A stretch of 64,000 nucleotides of DNA from Mnemiopsis leidyi (Eukaryota > Ctenophora > Tentaculata > Lobata > Bolinopsidae). The position numbers and the translations under genes are program-made. The notes beneath the pieces are model-generated. The model worked only from the letters and a program-made list of their open reading frames with translations. It searched no databases and was not told the DNA's origin. The stretch lies in contig JH153223.1 of the NCBI GenBank assembly GCA_000226015.1, positions 30,652 to 94,651 of the forward strand, read 5' to 3'. Shown piece after piece: positions 25,111 through 38,100 of the stretch; the stretch's first letter is position 1, and each line of letters opens with the position of its first letter.

Positions 25111-27027
25111 CAGTTTCGCGACAATCTAAGACCCAAGCAGGATATACAAACGTTTGTCCCTGACCCAAAATATGAAGATCAGGTAAAATAGGGGTTAAGT
25201 TGTCGAAAACTCAAAACCCAAATCCGGGACATTGAAAACCGCGAACAGGAGCAACCGGGTGTAAAATTAGGGAGAAATTTACCGGATGTACCGGTCGAAG
25301 TTCCGCAGCGGAGGCAGGTGAGAATGTGTTGGAGGGCAGGTGTCAGGAAGGGACTACATGTCAATTAGGGTGCATAAAATTTCATTTATTCTAAACTTGG
25401 TGCAAGGAAACTGGTGCAAATCTTATCAATTAGTGCCAGCCTGTGGGTACCAAATTGCTGCCTGGTTTTAATGACAAAATGAGCTAATGGGTAGCCTGTT
25501 AACTGGGTCTCCTCTCGGTTCAACAGATCGAATCCCGAGAGAAGCGAGTAAGGTTTGATAAAGATCAGGACAAACCCCCGCAAGGGCAATCAGAATGTCG
25601 GGCAAAGTTTCCCTGAAGAGTCCGGACAGAAACAGTCGCGTTACTCGGAACGATTACCTGGCCAGCGGGTTGGGAAAGAACCGCTGCCAGACATTTTGCT
25701 CAAACTCTTGGCTCGATCAGAGGACAAATTAGGCGAACTAAGTTCCCCGGATCGAGAAACAAGATGTTTTGAGTTAGACAATAGCATTGAAATCAAATCG
25801 TACAAAACGGACCTCACAAATCTCAACATATATAGCTCGCCCGTAGTCTTCCGACACAGTAAATAATGCAACTTTCATAGCACAAGAGCAGGCCACCGCC
25901 TTTATACGAGTCATGCATCAAGCCCTTGTTTAACAATGCTATTACTCTATTATATTAGCATAACTTAATATTCGTTATTATAATTATTAAACGTCAAAAT
26001 GGATCACATTCACAGTGTACGTGTGGTCACCTTTACGTTGGTTTATCCCCGAGTTAAGATAGTTAAGCTATATTATAGTTAAGATAGTAAAGGAATATTG
26101 TAGTAGTAGCTGGTCCAAGACGCACATGTTACCCCGGTATCATATAATTACATAGGTAGGTGCTAATGCCCGGACACTTATCACTATTGGGAGGCACCAT
26201 GCTCCAATATGTCGAGATATTCTGGAAGCAGAATCTGGCATTTTTGTATGAGACGTCTGACTATAGCAGTATCGCAATTATAATTTGATTTCTCAATTTC
26301 TAGATTTAATAACTACCCGTTTACTTTCAAATACTATCTTTCCGAGAGTTAAACTTAACAAATGGATGAAGACAGAGGCAAAAAGCCAATGGGTATCAAT
26401 ACCCAAGAAATTGTTTAGAGAAAATTTTTAAAGGGAAAAATTTCTTGTATCGAAAGTTTTAATCCGACAGAAACTCGAATGGCCAGGTCAAATAGACTCA
26501 CGGAGTCTCTGCAACTCTGCAGGAACCTCAGTAAATGCAAAGTGAACAACAGTTTGCAAAAAATGATCTCATCTACATTCAACCATAGACCTCATGATGT
26601 AAAACTAAGCTTGATATCTGGTGGAACATCAAATAAGCTCCTAATTAGTCTGACAGCTGGTCCGTATCACAGAACACAGTTTTAGGAAGAATTTCACAAC
26701 AGTGGTCCCTCCCTCACACACAGAGCTACGGTCATCACGCAGCTGATCAACTGAAATACTACCCCTGCTCCATTCAATATACGGAACTAACTAACCAGGT
26801 GTTCTAGAAGAGAGGGAGAAGAGAGGAAGAAGAGAGGTTTATCTTCATGTTTCCAACGAACTTTGATTAACACACCACCTACCCAACACCAGCCCACAAA
26901 ATCTAGTTGTTTGTCTTTCTTGTTTTGATGAGACCACCCTCACTCTCCTCATTCAGTGGTCTTTTTCTTGGGTCTTCAGCCCTCCTCAAAAGCTATTGTA
27001 CTGATCTAGACATCTAACCAATACCTG

Positions 27028-27370
27028 CTGAGTGCAGGTGATATAGTGATATCTGCTGAGTGCAGGTGATATTGTGATATCTGCTGAGTGCAGGTGATAT
27101 AGTGATATCTGCTGAGTGTAGGTGATATAGTGATATCTGCTGAGTGCAGGTGATATAGTGATATCTGCAGGTGATGTCTGCAGTGGTATCTGCAGTGATA
27201 TATAAGTGATATATGCTGAGAGGTGACGAATGTAGCAGATACAGTGTATAAGTATAGTTTGATATTCTCAGATATTCTCAGATATTCTCAGATATTCGGA
27301 TATTATATGGTGATATATGTTGATATATGTTGATATATGTTGATATATGTTGATATATGTTGATATATGA
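27028..27370. repeat. Composite minisatellite region
   Basis: Three adjacent arrays: about five copies of a 28-30 bp unit containing TGATATCTGCTGAGTGCAGG (27028-27200), then AGATATTCTC three times (about 27267-27296), then TGATATATGT about six times (27310-27368). All share a GATAT core, so one array may have seeded the others. Confidence 0.85.
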
Positions 27371-28599
27371 CACGAATCTTGCAGTGCTGCCTGAGAAGGT
27401 TGTTCCATGTCATTATGGGTGATTATGCGAATTCTATATAAAGTGATGAGACATAATTTACTAAAGTACTAAGATGGTAAATAGAAGGTACAATATGCGG
27501 ATTAGATCGCAAGGACGCAAGATGTTGCTTATATTTAGGAATAAGGAGGATACCAAAACAATTATAAATCCAAAAACACGACAACTGAATCATCTTGACA
27601 GCTCTGAACCAACTTTAACCCAAATGGTGAATAACACAAGGTGATTTTTCTGTACGCAAAATAAATATATCAAACAAGTTAGTCAGTGGTTTACGTGCAT
27701 ATCGATGTTTATTCCACCACAAATCTGTAATTCACTGCCAAACTACTACATACAATCGCGGAATTATCAGCAAGATTATCGCGGTAATAATATGAGTACT
27801 GTTATGGTAGATTCAAGTAATTAAACCTCAGAGTGTCACAAGACGCACATATTTGCTCATGAAAGTTGCATTTAAAGGCACCCTGGCCACGTCAATGTTG
27901 TCAACACAGTTCATGAAGTTGCAGATTAAAGCCGTGCTTTGTGAGTGGCAAAATTATTGACGCACAAAAGCAAGCAATCATAATAGCTCATTCTGGAACT
28001 CATGATTATGACGATTGAGTATTAGCATAAAGAAACGGGCAGAAATTATGGTCAATGCATACTTTTATTAAAATTATTCAATAATAATAATAGCACTAAT
28101 ACTCTGATAACCGATAACGGGTTACAGTATTATCAGGATTTGATAAAACTTTGGCGAAGTGCAGAGATTCTGTAACCTTGAAATAGGGAATCTTCGTTTT
28201 TTGTAATGTAATCCGATAAAATCCATAATGAGATGGGAATATTTCCCGGCTGGAGGCTGGCGGGGGATACAAATGTGGAAATCTATATCGAGCCATGGAA
28301 ATAATTGTAATGCTGTACCAACCAATACTTACGTTTGAACTTTGACTGGTCATTTTTTTTTTGCTCAATTCTCATGAGGACGACAAGAGGAATGCACTGT
28401 TAAAACGACTGGAACATTGGCGAATCAAACTTCAAATATAACGTTAAAGATAAATTTGTCAACGTTAGCCAAAGGACTGCTCCAAGCTTAGCAAAAATTT
28501 GTGAAGGAGCAAACAATTACACGCAACCTATACACGCTGGAGCTGCATCAGTATACGTAGAATATGAACTGTAAAACAGTCGCTTTGCCAAGCACCAAT

Positions 28600-28660
28600 C
28601 ACGGGGCTGAACGACTGGAAACGGCCAATCAAAAGCGCGGAGAGAGCCCACGTGACACGG
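28600..28660. promoter_or_regulatory. CCAAT/CACGTG module
   Basis: CACCAATCACG, GGCCAATCAAA and CCCACGTGAC lie within 60 bp. No associated gene was recognised. Confidence 0.3.
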
Positions 28661-29149
28661 AAAAAGCAGTTCCTGTTGCTGAGGCAACCATGACCAACCC
28701 ACGTTGGGTACATATCGCCCGATTTGTCGAGCTGAGATACAAAAAAGATACAATATCAGCCTAATATTGCCACCGTATTCGGATTGGGAACCGCGGCAAC
28801 AAACTTTGACACAATCTATCTCGATAGCTGGGATTTCCACCACATTTTCAACTCACTTCCAAACCAGTACCATATGTTATAGCGCTTATCACGCCACCAC
28901 ATGCTCACATGTATCACCTGTTTGTTTATCCCAGCTTTCTGGAACATTCTGAAACATCTCACACGCTCTCCTCTCCGACTGAACTATCTGTCTCTCTTAG
29001 CTCAACAAGCAGCGGGGGCTGGCCACCTTGGTCATTGAGGTGGGGTCATCTCTTCTTGCACCACGTACTGAATGCTGTTCTCCAGACCCGCGCGGCGGAT
29101 ATGGATATGTTCATCTGACAAGCATGAGGACTCGGGGGCCGTCCATTAT

Positions 29150-29255
29150 GATTAGAATTATAATTGCGATTATGATTATAATATTGCGATTATGATTATA
29201 ATTGCGATTATGATTATAATTACGATTATGATTGTAATCATGATTATGCGAATAA
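29150..29255. repeat. GATTATGATTATAAT repeat
   Basis: About six imperfect 18-20 bp units of alternating GATTATGATTATAATTGC and GATTATAATATTGC. The following 29.3-30.5 kb contains nothing recognisable. Confidence 0.85.
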
Positions 29256-30539
29256 TATTTCATGCTTTAATACAGATTGTTTTGGGTTCAGCAAAGGAAT
29301 GATCTTTATCATGCGGCCAAATTGAGCAAGGTAACCGAACGAATAGCTAAAATGTGAAATGATGAGTAAAACTACTATAGAAATTTTCTAGAAAAGATCC
29401 CATGTTTTGCCGCTTTAGTGATGACCTAGCGCCAAAGTAGCGGGCTTTTAGGTTTGTCCTTAGGAAATAAGACAAGCTCGAAGTACATCAGAAACTGTGT
29501 AATTTTTGTAAATAATTTCGAATCTTCCAGGACACATTCAACTTCGCCAGGTTTTCCGTTATCGACTTCAGGTTCTCCAAATTTTCCACGTTTAAAGAAA
29601 CGAACTGAGAGGATCTTGTTACTCTAGCTTTTGTTAACTGAGCGAATCTCACCTCGACCGCAATCTTGGCAGTTTTTAAAGCTATGAGAAAGGAAATTAC
29701 AGAAAACTTGATTGTGATGTAACAAATTTGACGTTATTTTGTAACCGAAAATTGTCACAGTCATTGAAGCATGAAAGATTGTTCAGATATGTAATCCAGT
29801 TGAAAAGACGAAACCGATCTTAACGATGAAGGAACTGCTTATTCCTATCATAGTCTCTGGTTTTCATATCACGAATCGGATTTAGCTCATAATTAGCTGA
29901 ATAGATACAGGAAACTGACTGACAAACGCTTATAACAAATAAACAAAAGCTTATTGACTGCTGTTAGAAATTACGATTCAATTAATTATTCGTTGGATTC
30001 GCAGTCACTTTTCTGATAGCGGAAACATCTCATTTTCATTTCATTCATTTTATTATGAGAGCATTCCAAGCTTTTTTAATAAAGGAAAAGAATGCAATTA
30101 TACGATATAAAAAGATTAAACTTTTATGATTGTAAATTGATTATAACGATTCGGCCAGGCAGGTAGTTGTGTATCGCGCGGCCCGAATATTTTGCTTCCG
30201 TCAACAAAAACAAAAGTTATCTTTCTGCACGATGCAGTGCACAAACTGTTGCAAATGAAATATAGTAAATATGGCAAGTACACATAAATTTGTAAACAAT
30301 AAAGTGAACATATGAGCAAATAGTATAACACTCTAAACAAACACAAATCTCACCGTGTCAGATTATCACAACCACCTTGTCCATAATCGCAACCACCACT
30401 TTCATTTCATGTCTACCAACAAAGTGTGAACATGCAAACGTACAGCGAACACACTAACACACAAACTTTGATGTGTGAACACAAACTGTGAACGTGAACA
30501 CACAAACACAGAAACTGAAGTTTAAGCATGCAGTGAATG

Positions 30540-30892
30540 AACAATACAATGAACATACAGACAAACAAACAGTGAACATACAGACGCACAAAGAATGAAC
30601 ATACAAACTGTGGACAAACAGACATACAGTGTACATACAGACGGACAAAGAATACAGACATACAAAGAATGAACATGCAGACATATAGACATACAAAGAA
30701 TGAACATACAAACATACAGACATACAAAGAATGAACATACAGACATACAGACATACAAAGAATGAACATACAGACATACATACAAGAATGAACATACAAA
30801 CATATAGACATACAAAGAATGAACATACAAACATACAGATATACAAAGAATGAACATACAAACATACAGATATACAGATATACAAAGAATGG
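30540..30892. repeat. ACATACAGACATACAAAGAATGA minisatellite
   Basis: Degenerate units combining GAACATACA, GACATACA and AAGAATGA. Stop codons are rare in all three minus frames, producing long Cys/Val/Tyr-rich open frames (up to 215 codons at 30413-31060). These are artefacts of the repeat, not genes. Confidence 0.9.
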
Positions 30893-33148
30893 AGTTACCG
30901 AGTTATTGGCGGTATCACCACCACTACCCGGTGCAGCTGCCCCGTCTAATTCATTACCGACACCCCCATACCAGCAAGTGTTTGTGGAGCAGGGGGCAGC
31001 AGGTTTGGAGTGGGGAGGCGACCGTTCCAACAATAATAATAACAATATCCGCCCGTTCATTCTGCATGATTACGTGACTTGTTGAGTAAACAAACTCCTC
31101 CCCGTCATCCAGCTTCGTCAAACAAACTTGTAAAAGTTCAAAGATGGGTTCAGTCAACAAGGCGCCAAATACAGCCTAACAGTAACTGTATGAACCAAAT
31201 AATCTTCGTTTCACATTCGATATTTTGTAAAGGATTTAATCTAATTCGTCTGAAAAAATTTATCCATTACATGGATTATAAAAAAGATTGCAGTCGATTA
31301 AGGCGGACTTAAACAAGGAACGACCGTTGAATTTTACGACAAGATGGAATTTGGAGGATAATGGGAGGAATTTAGGAATTCGTGGAAATCTTAATGGTTT
31401 AGGGCTTCTAGTTCTAATCGCCATTAAAAAAAGAAATGCTCATGTTAAAACATGATTACAAATTACCATATTTTTATAAACGGTTACTGATAACAGCAAC
31501 TGGATAAGTAATGCTACAAAGTTTCAAGTTAACTCAGAATTAAGATTTTTAAAAAGTGTGACAAAGCAATATAATTACATTGATAATTACAACGAATCAA
31601 AATTAATCGAGACCAAGGTTAACTTCGTGAAATTAAACAGGAAAACAAGAAAACATGACGATATGAATTCCAGAAAATTCTGAGATGCCAAAGTCAAGAG
31701 TTTGTCCAAGTCTGCAGAGTGGAAGCATGACGAGTTTCAAGCTAGCTGGTGGTGGCCGGAATATCCCCGTCAATGGAATGTTGGGACACGTGCTGATCTC
31801 TCCTGGGACTTGTGTGTGATCTCTAAATTACCGAGCCGGACTACACGAACTACATCACGAACTACATCACGTCCGGAAGGTACAAAAATGTGTGTGGTTT
31901 TTAGTCTGGTAAATTTCGTTTCTGTTTTGCAACATCTACAGACTACAAGTGGCACAACAGTCGACAGTATTTAAGTTGCAACAAAGATAAACCTAATAAA
32001 CTCAAATCTTGGTGCACAATGTTACAATAACCGCCATGAATTTTTGCTGAAATTGTCCTGAGCGTACTGGTGTATTGGACATGGACAAAGCAAAATTTTG
32101 AAACCAAAAAAGACTCTGCCCAGTCTGCCCTTAGGAAAACTACGAAAAGGTACGATAAAAGAGTTAGGAGATGTTAATACTAAAATTCTGTTTTTATCAC
32201 GGATTTCCAGCTATATGTCAATATCACGTGATATAAACCACATATCACCGGCACATGAGTAAGAGGATAGAGCGAGAGAGAGAGAAACGCTAACGGACCA
32301 TGCATGCAATCTACAGTATTAAAGTAGCGCCATTATAAAAGCTTTGCACATTACCTTATTTGGGATAATCTAGTCTGCCTGTGCTGTGGCTTCGAGTGTG
32401 GATGAAGTTCAAACAGAATTTTCATTTGAGGTTCATGCAGAACAAGTTAATACATAACTTCAATTACAGCTGAAACGAATTTATTAAAAGGCCAATTCGA
32501 ATTGTAGACATATTCCTTTATTTGACAAGTGTTTTATTGATAGGTTATAATCAACTTAACTTAGAATCGTGACTAAACCTATGAGTCTTGATGCCATTTG
32601 ATTTATAGAACAGAAATCACCTTATCAGGATTCCTAGATGCTAACTATTAAAGATGGCATTTTCGAGGGTAAATACCTAAATTTCATAAAAAATGTTCAA
32701 ATCTTAAAGAATGTTCAGTGTAATGAATTTGTCAACTGCCACGAGAAAAACTCTTAAGGTACACCGTACAGCTAGTGGTAAAAAACTGACGGCTGATCTT
32801 TCTGAAAGTAGTACTAGTATAATATGGAATTTTCCGTCGTCATAGCCATTGCCGATCAGTAAAAGGAAAGTTCGTAGGAAGGAGACGTCTGAACATTTAT
32901 TACTTCGAATGTCATGCCTTATCAAAAAAAACAATGCTAATCATCTACTTTGTTGTCTTGTTATTAGTTCTAAAATTATAACTCTCTACTTATGAACTTG
33001 AAGTAACAACTAACACCATCAAAATTTCAAAGAATATAATAAAGCCACCTTAACAAGTTACTATAGATGAATTAAAGCTAGGCTACTGGCTAGGAAAGGA
33101 CTGAAAGCGATCTCTGTGAATCAGAAAGGACTATTATCCCAAATCCAA

Positions 33149-33161
33149 ATATATTGATTTA
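33149..33161. repeat. Left target-site duplication of SINE
   Basis: ATATATTGATTTA, identical to 33440-33452. It is the hallmark of target-primed retrotransposition. Confidence 0.85.
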
Positions 33162-33439
33162 GGGCCGGTAGCTCAATTGGTAGAGCACTCATCTAGACAA
33201 TGCAGAGGTTGTCGGATCATACCCGACTCGGCACGGTGCCGGCCCATGAATTTTCTGAATTGACTATCAGTGGAAATCGTGTCCGTTCAAATATCTGCTC
33301 CGTACACATCATGTAGCTTGGTTGATCCTTCGGCCCACCCACAACATAACACACCCGTTAACAATCAGTGCACACCTCTGGGAGTCGAGCTTGCTCGAAA
33401 TGAGGACCTGAAAAAGGCCCCCTCCCCACTTGAAACCAC
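33162..33439 (+). mobile_element. tRNA-derived SINE with 13-bp target-site duplication
   Basis: A 278-bp insertion flanked by identical direct repeats ATATATTGATTTA at 33149-33161 and 33440-33452. The 5' head (33162-33235) folds like a tRNA. Its acceptor GGGCCGG pairs with TCGGCAC (six of seven), the D stem is GCTC/GAGC around AATTGGTA, and the T stem GTCGG/CCGAC closes a 7-base loop. The anticodon stem is weak, so this is a SINE head and not a working tRNA. The box A region TAGCTCAATTGG is well kept, and box B (GTCGGATCATACCC) has drifted. The body has no coding capacity and ends CTTGAAACCAC without a poly(A) tail. The intact duplication suggests a fairly young insertion. Confidence 0.8.
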
Positions 33440-33452
33440 ATATATTGATTTA
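33440..33452. repeat. Right target-site duplication of SINE
   Basis: ATATATTGATTTA, identical to 33149-33161. Confidence 0.85.
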
Positions 33453-33948
33453 AGTTGTAAGTTCGATAAATTTGTTGGTAACACGTTTTCAATGTGGGGC
33501 CGAAGGGTATTGCAATTGTTCCACAGAAGTTTTCAACGCCTAAGGTTGAACTCTAATCGATGGAGAAGCGTTGATAAGGAACGAGAGGAACGTGTATGTG
33601 AGGAATCACCATAATTAAACCATTAAAACACTCTAACTACTGGCTCTGGCCTCTGAGACACTGTTTCTTATAAAGGGGTGGATTCTCCTCAACCCCTAAA
33701 CCTTCTTATCAGGAGTCTGGAGTGGTGATGACTGATGTCGGGATAAGAAACCCCGATCCACAAAAACAGCAACTTTACTTAATGAATAAGACTTTTAACA
33801 AGATGGGAGAAAGATAAATAAGAACTATGTGGCACGAACTGTAAACAACATAGACGTAGCAACACGTAAGAGAGAATCCCAATTTCATAACAGCCTCTTT
33901 TATACACTCACACTGCACGCGCGCGCTCACGATTCACTATTGCAGACT

Positions 33949-34005
33949 GTGGAAGAGGCGTTACACTTGAGTTATGAAATATAGACTTCACGTCGCCTCT
34001 TCCAC
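33949..34005. repeat. 12-bp inverted repeat GTGGAAGAGGCG
   Basis: GTGGAAGAGGCG at 33949-33960 is matched exactly by CGCCTCTTCCAC at 33994-34005, with a 33-base loop. The same motif, as AACGCCTCTTCCACA, recurs near 55964, which suggests a dispersed-element end. Confidence 0.6.
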
Positions 34006-34908
34006 GGTACAACTTATCTCGCAGAGGACTCTGGGCGGCGTGCAAATTCTTACATTTCGACTTCTAGTACTGCAGGTTAATAACTCACTGTAACAATGTA
34101 TATATAAATGTTTTACTGTAAAAATTAAGCAATCCAGAGTGAGTTATATTGTTTAGCGAATATACTTCATCGAAATTTCTGGCGTCAATATAGGACTGTA
34201 TTTATGGTATTTGGGAGGTGTCGCAAATTTCAAACCTCATTTGTCTAAATGTATTGCTATAAACCTTGTTTTTGGGGTTCAATCTGCGGTCAATTCCACT
34301 ACCGAGAACCAAAGCAGGCCCTAATCAAATATTCAAAAATGACGTTTTAAATCTTCAAAATTTACTAAACTCCCCAGAAATACCGTTCTTTAGTTATATT
34401 TCGAGAACTTTTTAGTATAATTTGACAGCAGTTGAACAAAAGGTGAAAAGTGATTAGGTACGGCCAATCTATATCGAGCAAGGCTATCAAGTGATTGTGT
34501 GATTCTGAAAGTTCTGTGGCCCCTTCCGAAAGCTACCTTTTTGATACAACTGTGGGAAGGGATGACCAAATACAAATACAAATAAAACAATTCCTTCATT
34601 TAGTACGAATAACATAAAAATTCCAGTGAAAAAACCAAAATTAACAAAAGGAACGTAATGGCGGTGTGAATTAAGGATAACGGTGCATATTATTATAACA
34701 AAAGTCTATAAGTTAATTTCTGTAAAAATACTGCGGAAAAGTTCTTGGTAAAAATAAAAAACGTTCATATTACATCGGTTTACTTTGTTTTAACATGTTA
34801 AAACAGCACTTAGGGCCACTGTTTGCAAAGTTCCTTCCTACATGTGGCAGCATCAAACAGGTTTGATTTCGGTATAAACTAAAAACTAATGCAGCGACTG
34901 TTCACTCT

Positions 34909-34914
34909 TTTATT
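34909..34914 (-). terminator. Candidate polyadenylation signal of GLDC
   Basis: AATAAA on the minus strand, about 110 bases downstream of the GLDC stop codon. It fits a short 3' UTR. Confidence 0.6.
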
Positions 34915-35022
34915 TGTAGTGACACACTGTCCACACATTGAGTTCAAAACCTCAACCCTTTGATTACTTCAGTTTCACGAATATCTTAAGAAGTTCACAA
35001 CTACAAGCATAGTTCAAGTTTT

Positions 35023-35166
35023 CTACTGTAGAACCTCTGGATTCTCAAGATCTGAAATGGAGTAGGCTTCCAGGGGAGGGCAGGTGCAGAAAACGTTCTG
35101 GTCTCCGTAAGCGTCGTCCACGCGTGCAGATCCGGGCCAGATCTTCTTACTTGTCGTCAACCAGGA
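35023..35166 (-). CDS. GLDC: GLDC exon 21 (stop)
   Basis: Residues 970-1016 and the TAG stop: [20 protein letters not shown], then [23 protein letters not shown] and CTCPP match the C-terminus of the family. The acceptor ccccgtag is pyrimidine-poor but fits the phase. Confidence 0.92.
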   Translation of the reverse strand, partial: SWLTTSKKIWPGSARVDDAYGDQNVFCTCPPLEAYSISDLENPEVLQ

Positions 35167-38100
35167 CTACGGGGTTATAGTTATAGTGTGTGGGGTTATA
35201 GTTGGAGCGTAGAAAGTGAAAGTTGGGTAAGATATGACAATTCGAAACTAGATTTTGAAATTTATTTCATCGACGCTGAGATTTTGAGATTCAAGTTATT
35301 TCCAGTTCCAAAATTAAAATTTCATGCGGTGAAATATATCTTAATATTCCTAGTAGAAATGCATTTTGATATGTTGTACGAACCAGAGGATAGGCGGCCT
35401 GTTTTCGAGAATAGGGCCTGTCCCAGGTATCCGCGGTAATTGATTCCATGGTATGAGGTGCATTTTTGAGCACGTTGTTGACGGGGTCCGCTTTACCGTC
35501 CTGGATGTCCTGGATTTCCTGTCTGATACCTAAGGAAAATTAAATTACTTCACAACACCCTTATGCAACACGCTTATACAACACGCATATGCTTAAGTTC
35601 AAAGTTCAACTTCAAACACTCGAATTAGAAACCGAGACGGAAAAAATTTGTTTGTCGTTGTCAAATGCTAATCTGTTTTTGTTGCTGATCTGCACCCCTA
35701 GATGCAGAGATAAAAGTCGCCATCCTCCAAAAGTGTTGGACGCCCTTTTTAGGGTTTTTGAAGGTTCGCCCGGCCGAAAGCTCGAGAAATCGTGTGTCAG
35801 GGTTAAATGGGCAGCTGTGCAAATGAGTACAGCGAAAGCAACCTTTATTAAGGCTGGTTACCGTAGATATGTCATGGAAAGCATGACAAATCTACCTACT
35901 TATCCACATCTGCATGTGTGTATCTGTAGAGTCATAAGTCTCGGGTGTTGCGTTCTTCAGGCAGTCCCAACATTAGAAGCTTGCTTACTAACTAACTAAC
36001 TTATTTGAAAGTAAATGTCACGTACTGATAAGAGCATCGCAGTATCTGTCCAGCTCTGCTTTGTCTTCACTCTCAGTGGGCTCCACCATGAGCGTGTTTA
36101 CTACCGGCCAACTGGTAGTGGGTCCATGGAATCCTGTATGTAGTTTTACTGTGTTTAGGAAAACATTTGAAACATTTGAAAAACTTGTGAAAAACTTAGC
36201 AACATCAGTTCCTGTATGTAGTTTTACTGTGTTTAGGAAAACATTTGAAAAACTTAGGAAAAACCTAGCAACATCAGTTCCTGTATGTAGTTTTACTGTG
36301 TTTAGGAAAACATTTGAAAAAGTTGGGAAAAACTTAGGAACTTCAGTTCGAAGAAACAAAACTTATTTCTAACCAGAAGAACGTTCACATGGAATTAAGG
36401 CTGCGAACGAAGTCTCCAAATTCGAATTAAAGCGGCAAGTTTAAACCACCTGTTTTATTAAATCCATACAACTTTCTTCACGATGAAAATTAACTATCGA
36501 AACAAAAGAACTTCAAATATTTTTAGGCGGACACAAAAATTGCTAACCGTAGTCCTGGAGCCGTTTAGCGATGTCCATGACGCCGACATTCGCTCCAGGG
36601 AAGCTCCGCGTATCAAGGATAAACTCATGAGCACAGAACCCGTTCTCGTTTCTAAACATGATAGGGTAGTGCTTCTCCAGGCGTTTTGCCATGTAGTTAG
36701 CATTCAGGATGGCAACCTGCAGGGGTTTTCAGCTACAAACAAAGCTAAAACAAACAAGGTAGTCGCTATCTATCAACATGATGAAATTGGCTTAAACCTG
36801 GAGAGGTAAGACAGGAGTGTCTCAGAATAATGAGGATTTGCCTCATATTTATATCTTTTATCTATTCTATTTACCTCAGTAGCTGAACGAAGTGCTGTGG
36901 GTCCCATAAGTTTGAGGTAAGCCCAGGAGATGGGAAGGATGAGAGCTGAACCGTAGGGAGCAGCCGACACTTGACCGAAGGGCCGTGCACCGGGTTGAGT
37001 TGTCTCGATAGGGGGCAGGACTTCGTGTCCGGGTAGGAAGGGAGCAAGGTGGGACTTACTGGAAATATAACCCATCATAGTCAAGTATACAGAGTTTTGT
37101 AGTGGGACTCATAGTGAAGTATACAGAGTTTTGTAGTGGGACTCATAGTGAAGTATACAGAGTTTTGTAGTGGGACTCATAGTCAAGTACACAGAGTTTT
37201 GTAGTGGGACTCATAGTGAAGTATACAGAGTTTTGTAGTGGGACTCATAGTGAAGTATACAGAGTTTTGTAGTGGGACTCATAGTCAAGTATACAGAGTT
37301 TTGTAGTGGGACTCATAGTCAAGTATACAGAGTTTTGTAGTGGGACTCATAGTGAAGTACACAGAGTTTTGTAGTGGGACTCATAGTGAATAACACAGAG
37401 TTTTGTAGTGGGACTCATAGTGAAGTACACAGAGTTTTGTAGTGGGACTCATAGTGAAGTATACAGAGTTTTGTAGTGGGACGTATTGTTACATTATATA
37501 TTTCCAAGAATACACTGAAAAGTGTTCTGAAGTGAGTAAGAGACTTACACTCCGATGGGACCGACGCCGGGCCCACCACCGCCGTGGGGGATACAGAATG
37601 TCTTGTGAAGGTTCAAGTGGGACACGTCCGCTCCGAACTTTCCCGGTTTGCACAGTCCCACCTAGGTTTGTCAGTGTTACCTTAAATCTTCAATTTGTTA
37701 GTCAAGTATCAGCAGGAAAACGAATATGTGTTCAGTGCTTATGTAACTTAAAATGAACGTTAAGTGCTTACCATCGCATTCATGTTAGCTCCGTCGAGAT
37801 AAACTTGACCACCGTAGCTATGAATAGTCTCACACAGCTCCCTAAAATGAGCAAATTTCCGTTAACGAAAAGTTTGAAACATTTTCCCGCTTCCTTACTA
37901 AACTTGACATTAGAGTCTCTGTCATTTTTCATCTTTACGTAAACAAAAAAGAGACAAACCTGACTGCTGGCTCAAAGACACCATATGTCGAGGGGTAGGT
38001 TATCATGATGCAACTCAGATTATCCTTGTATTTCTCACACTGAATATTTATCACTGTTCAACCGAGATTTCGATTTAGAGGTTAAATGGTTAAACTTGAC

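Noticed and set aside
30413-31060. Long minus-strand open frames rich in Cys, Val and Tyr
   Set aside because: They overlap in several frames and exist only because the ACATACA-type repeat lacks stops. No family motif is present.
33162-33235. Functional tRNA gene
   Set aside because: The anticodon stem is mismatched, the T loop has drifted, and a 13-bp target duplication shows that the unit is a 278-bp SINE.
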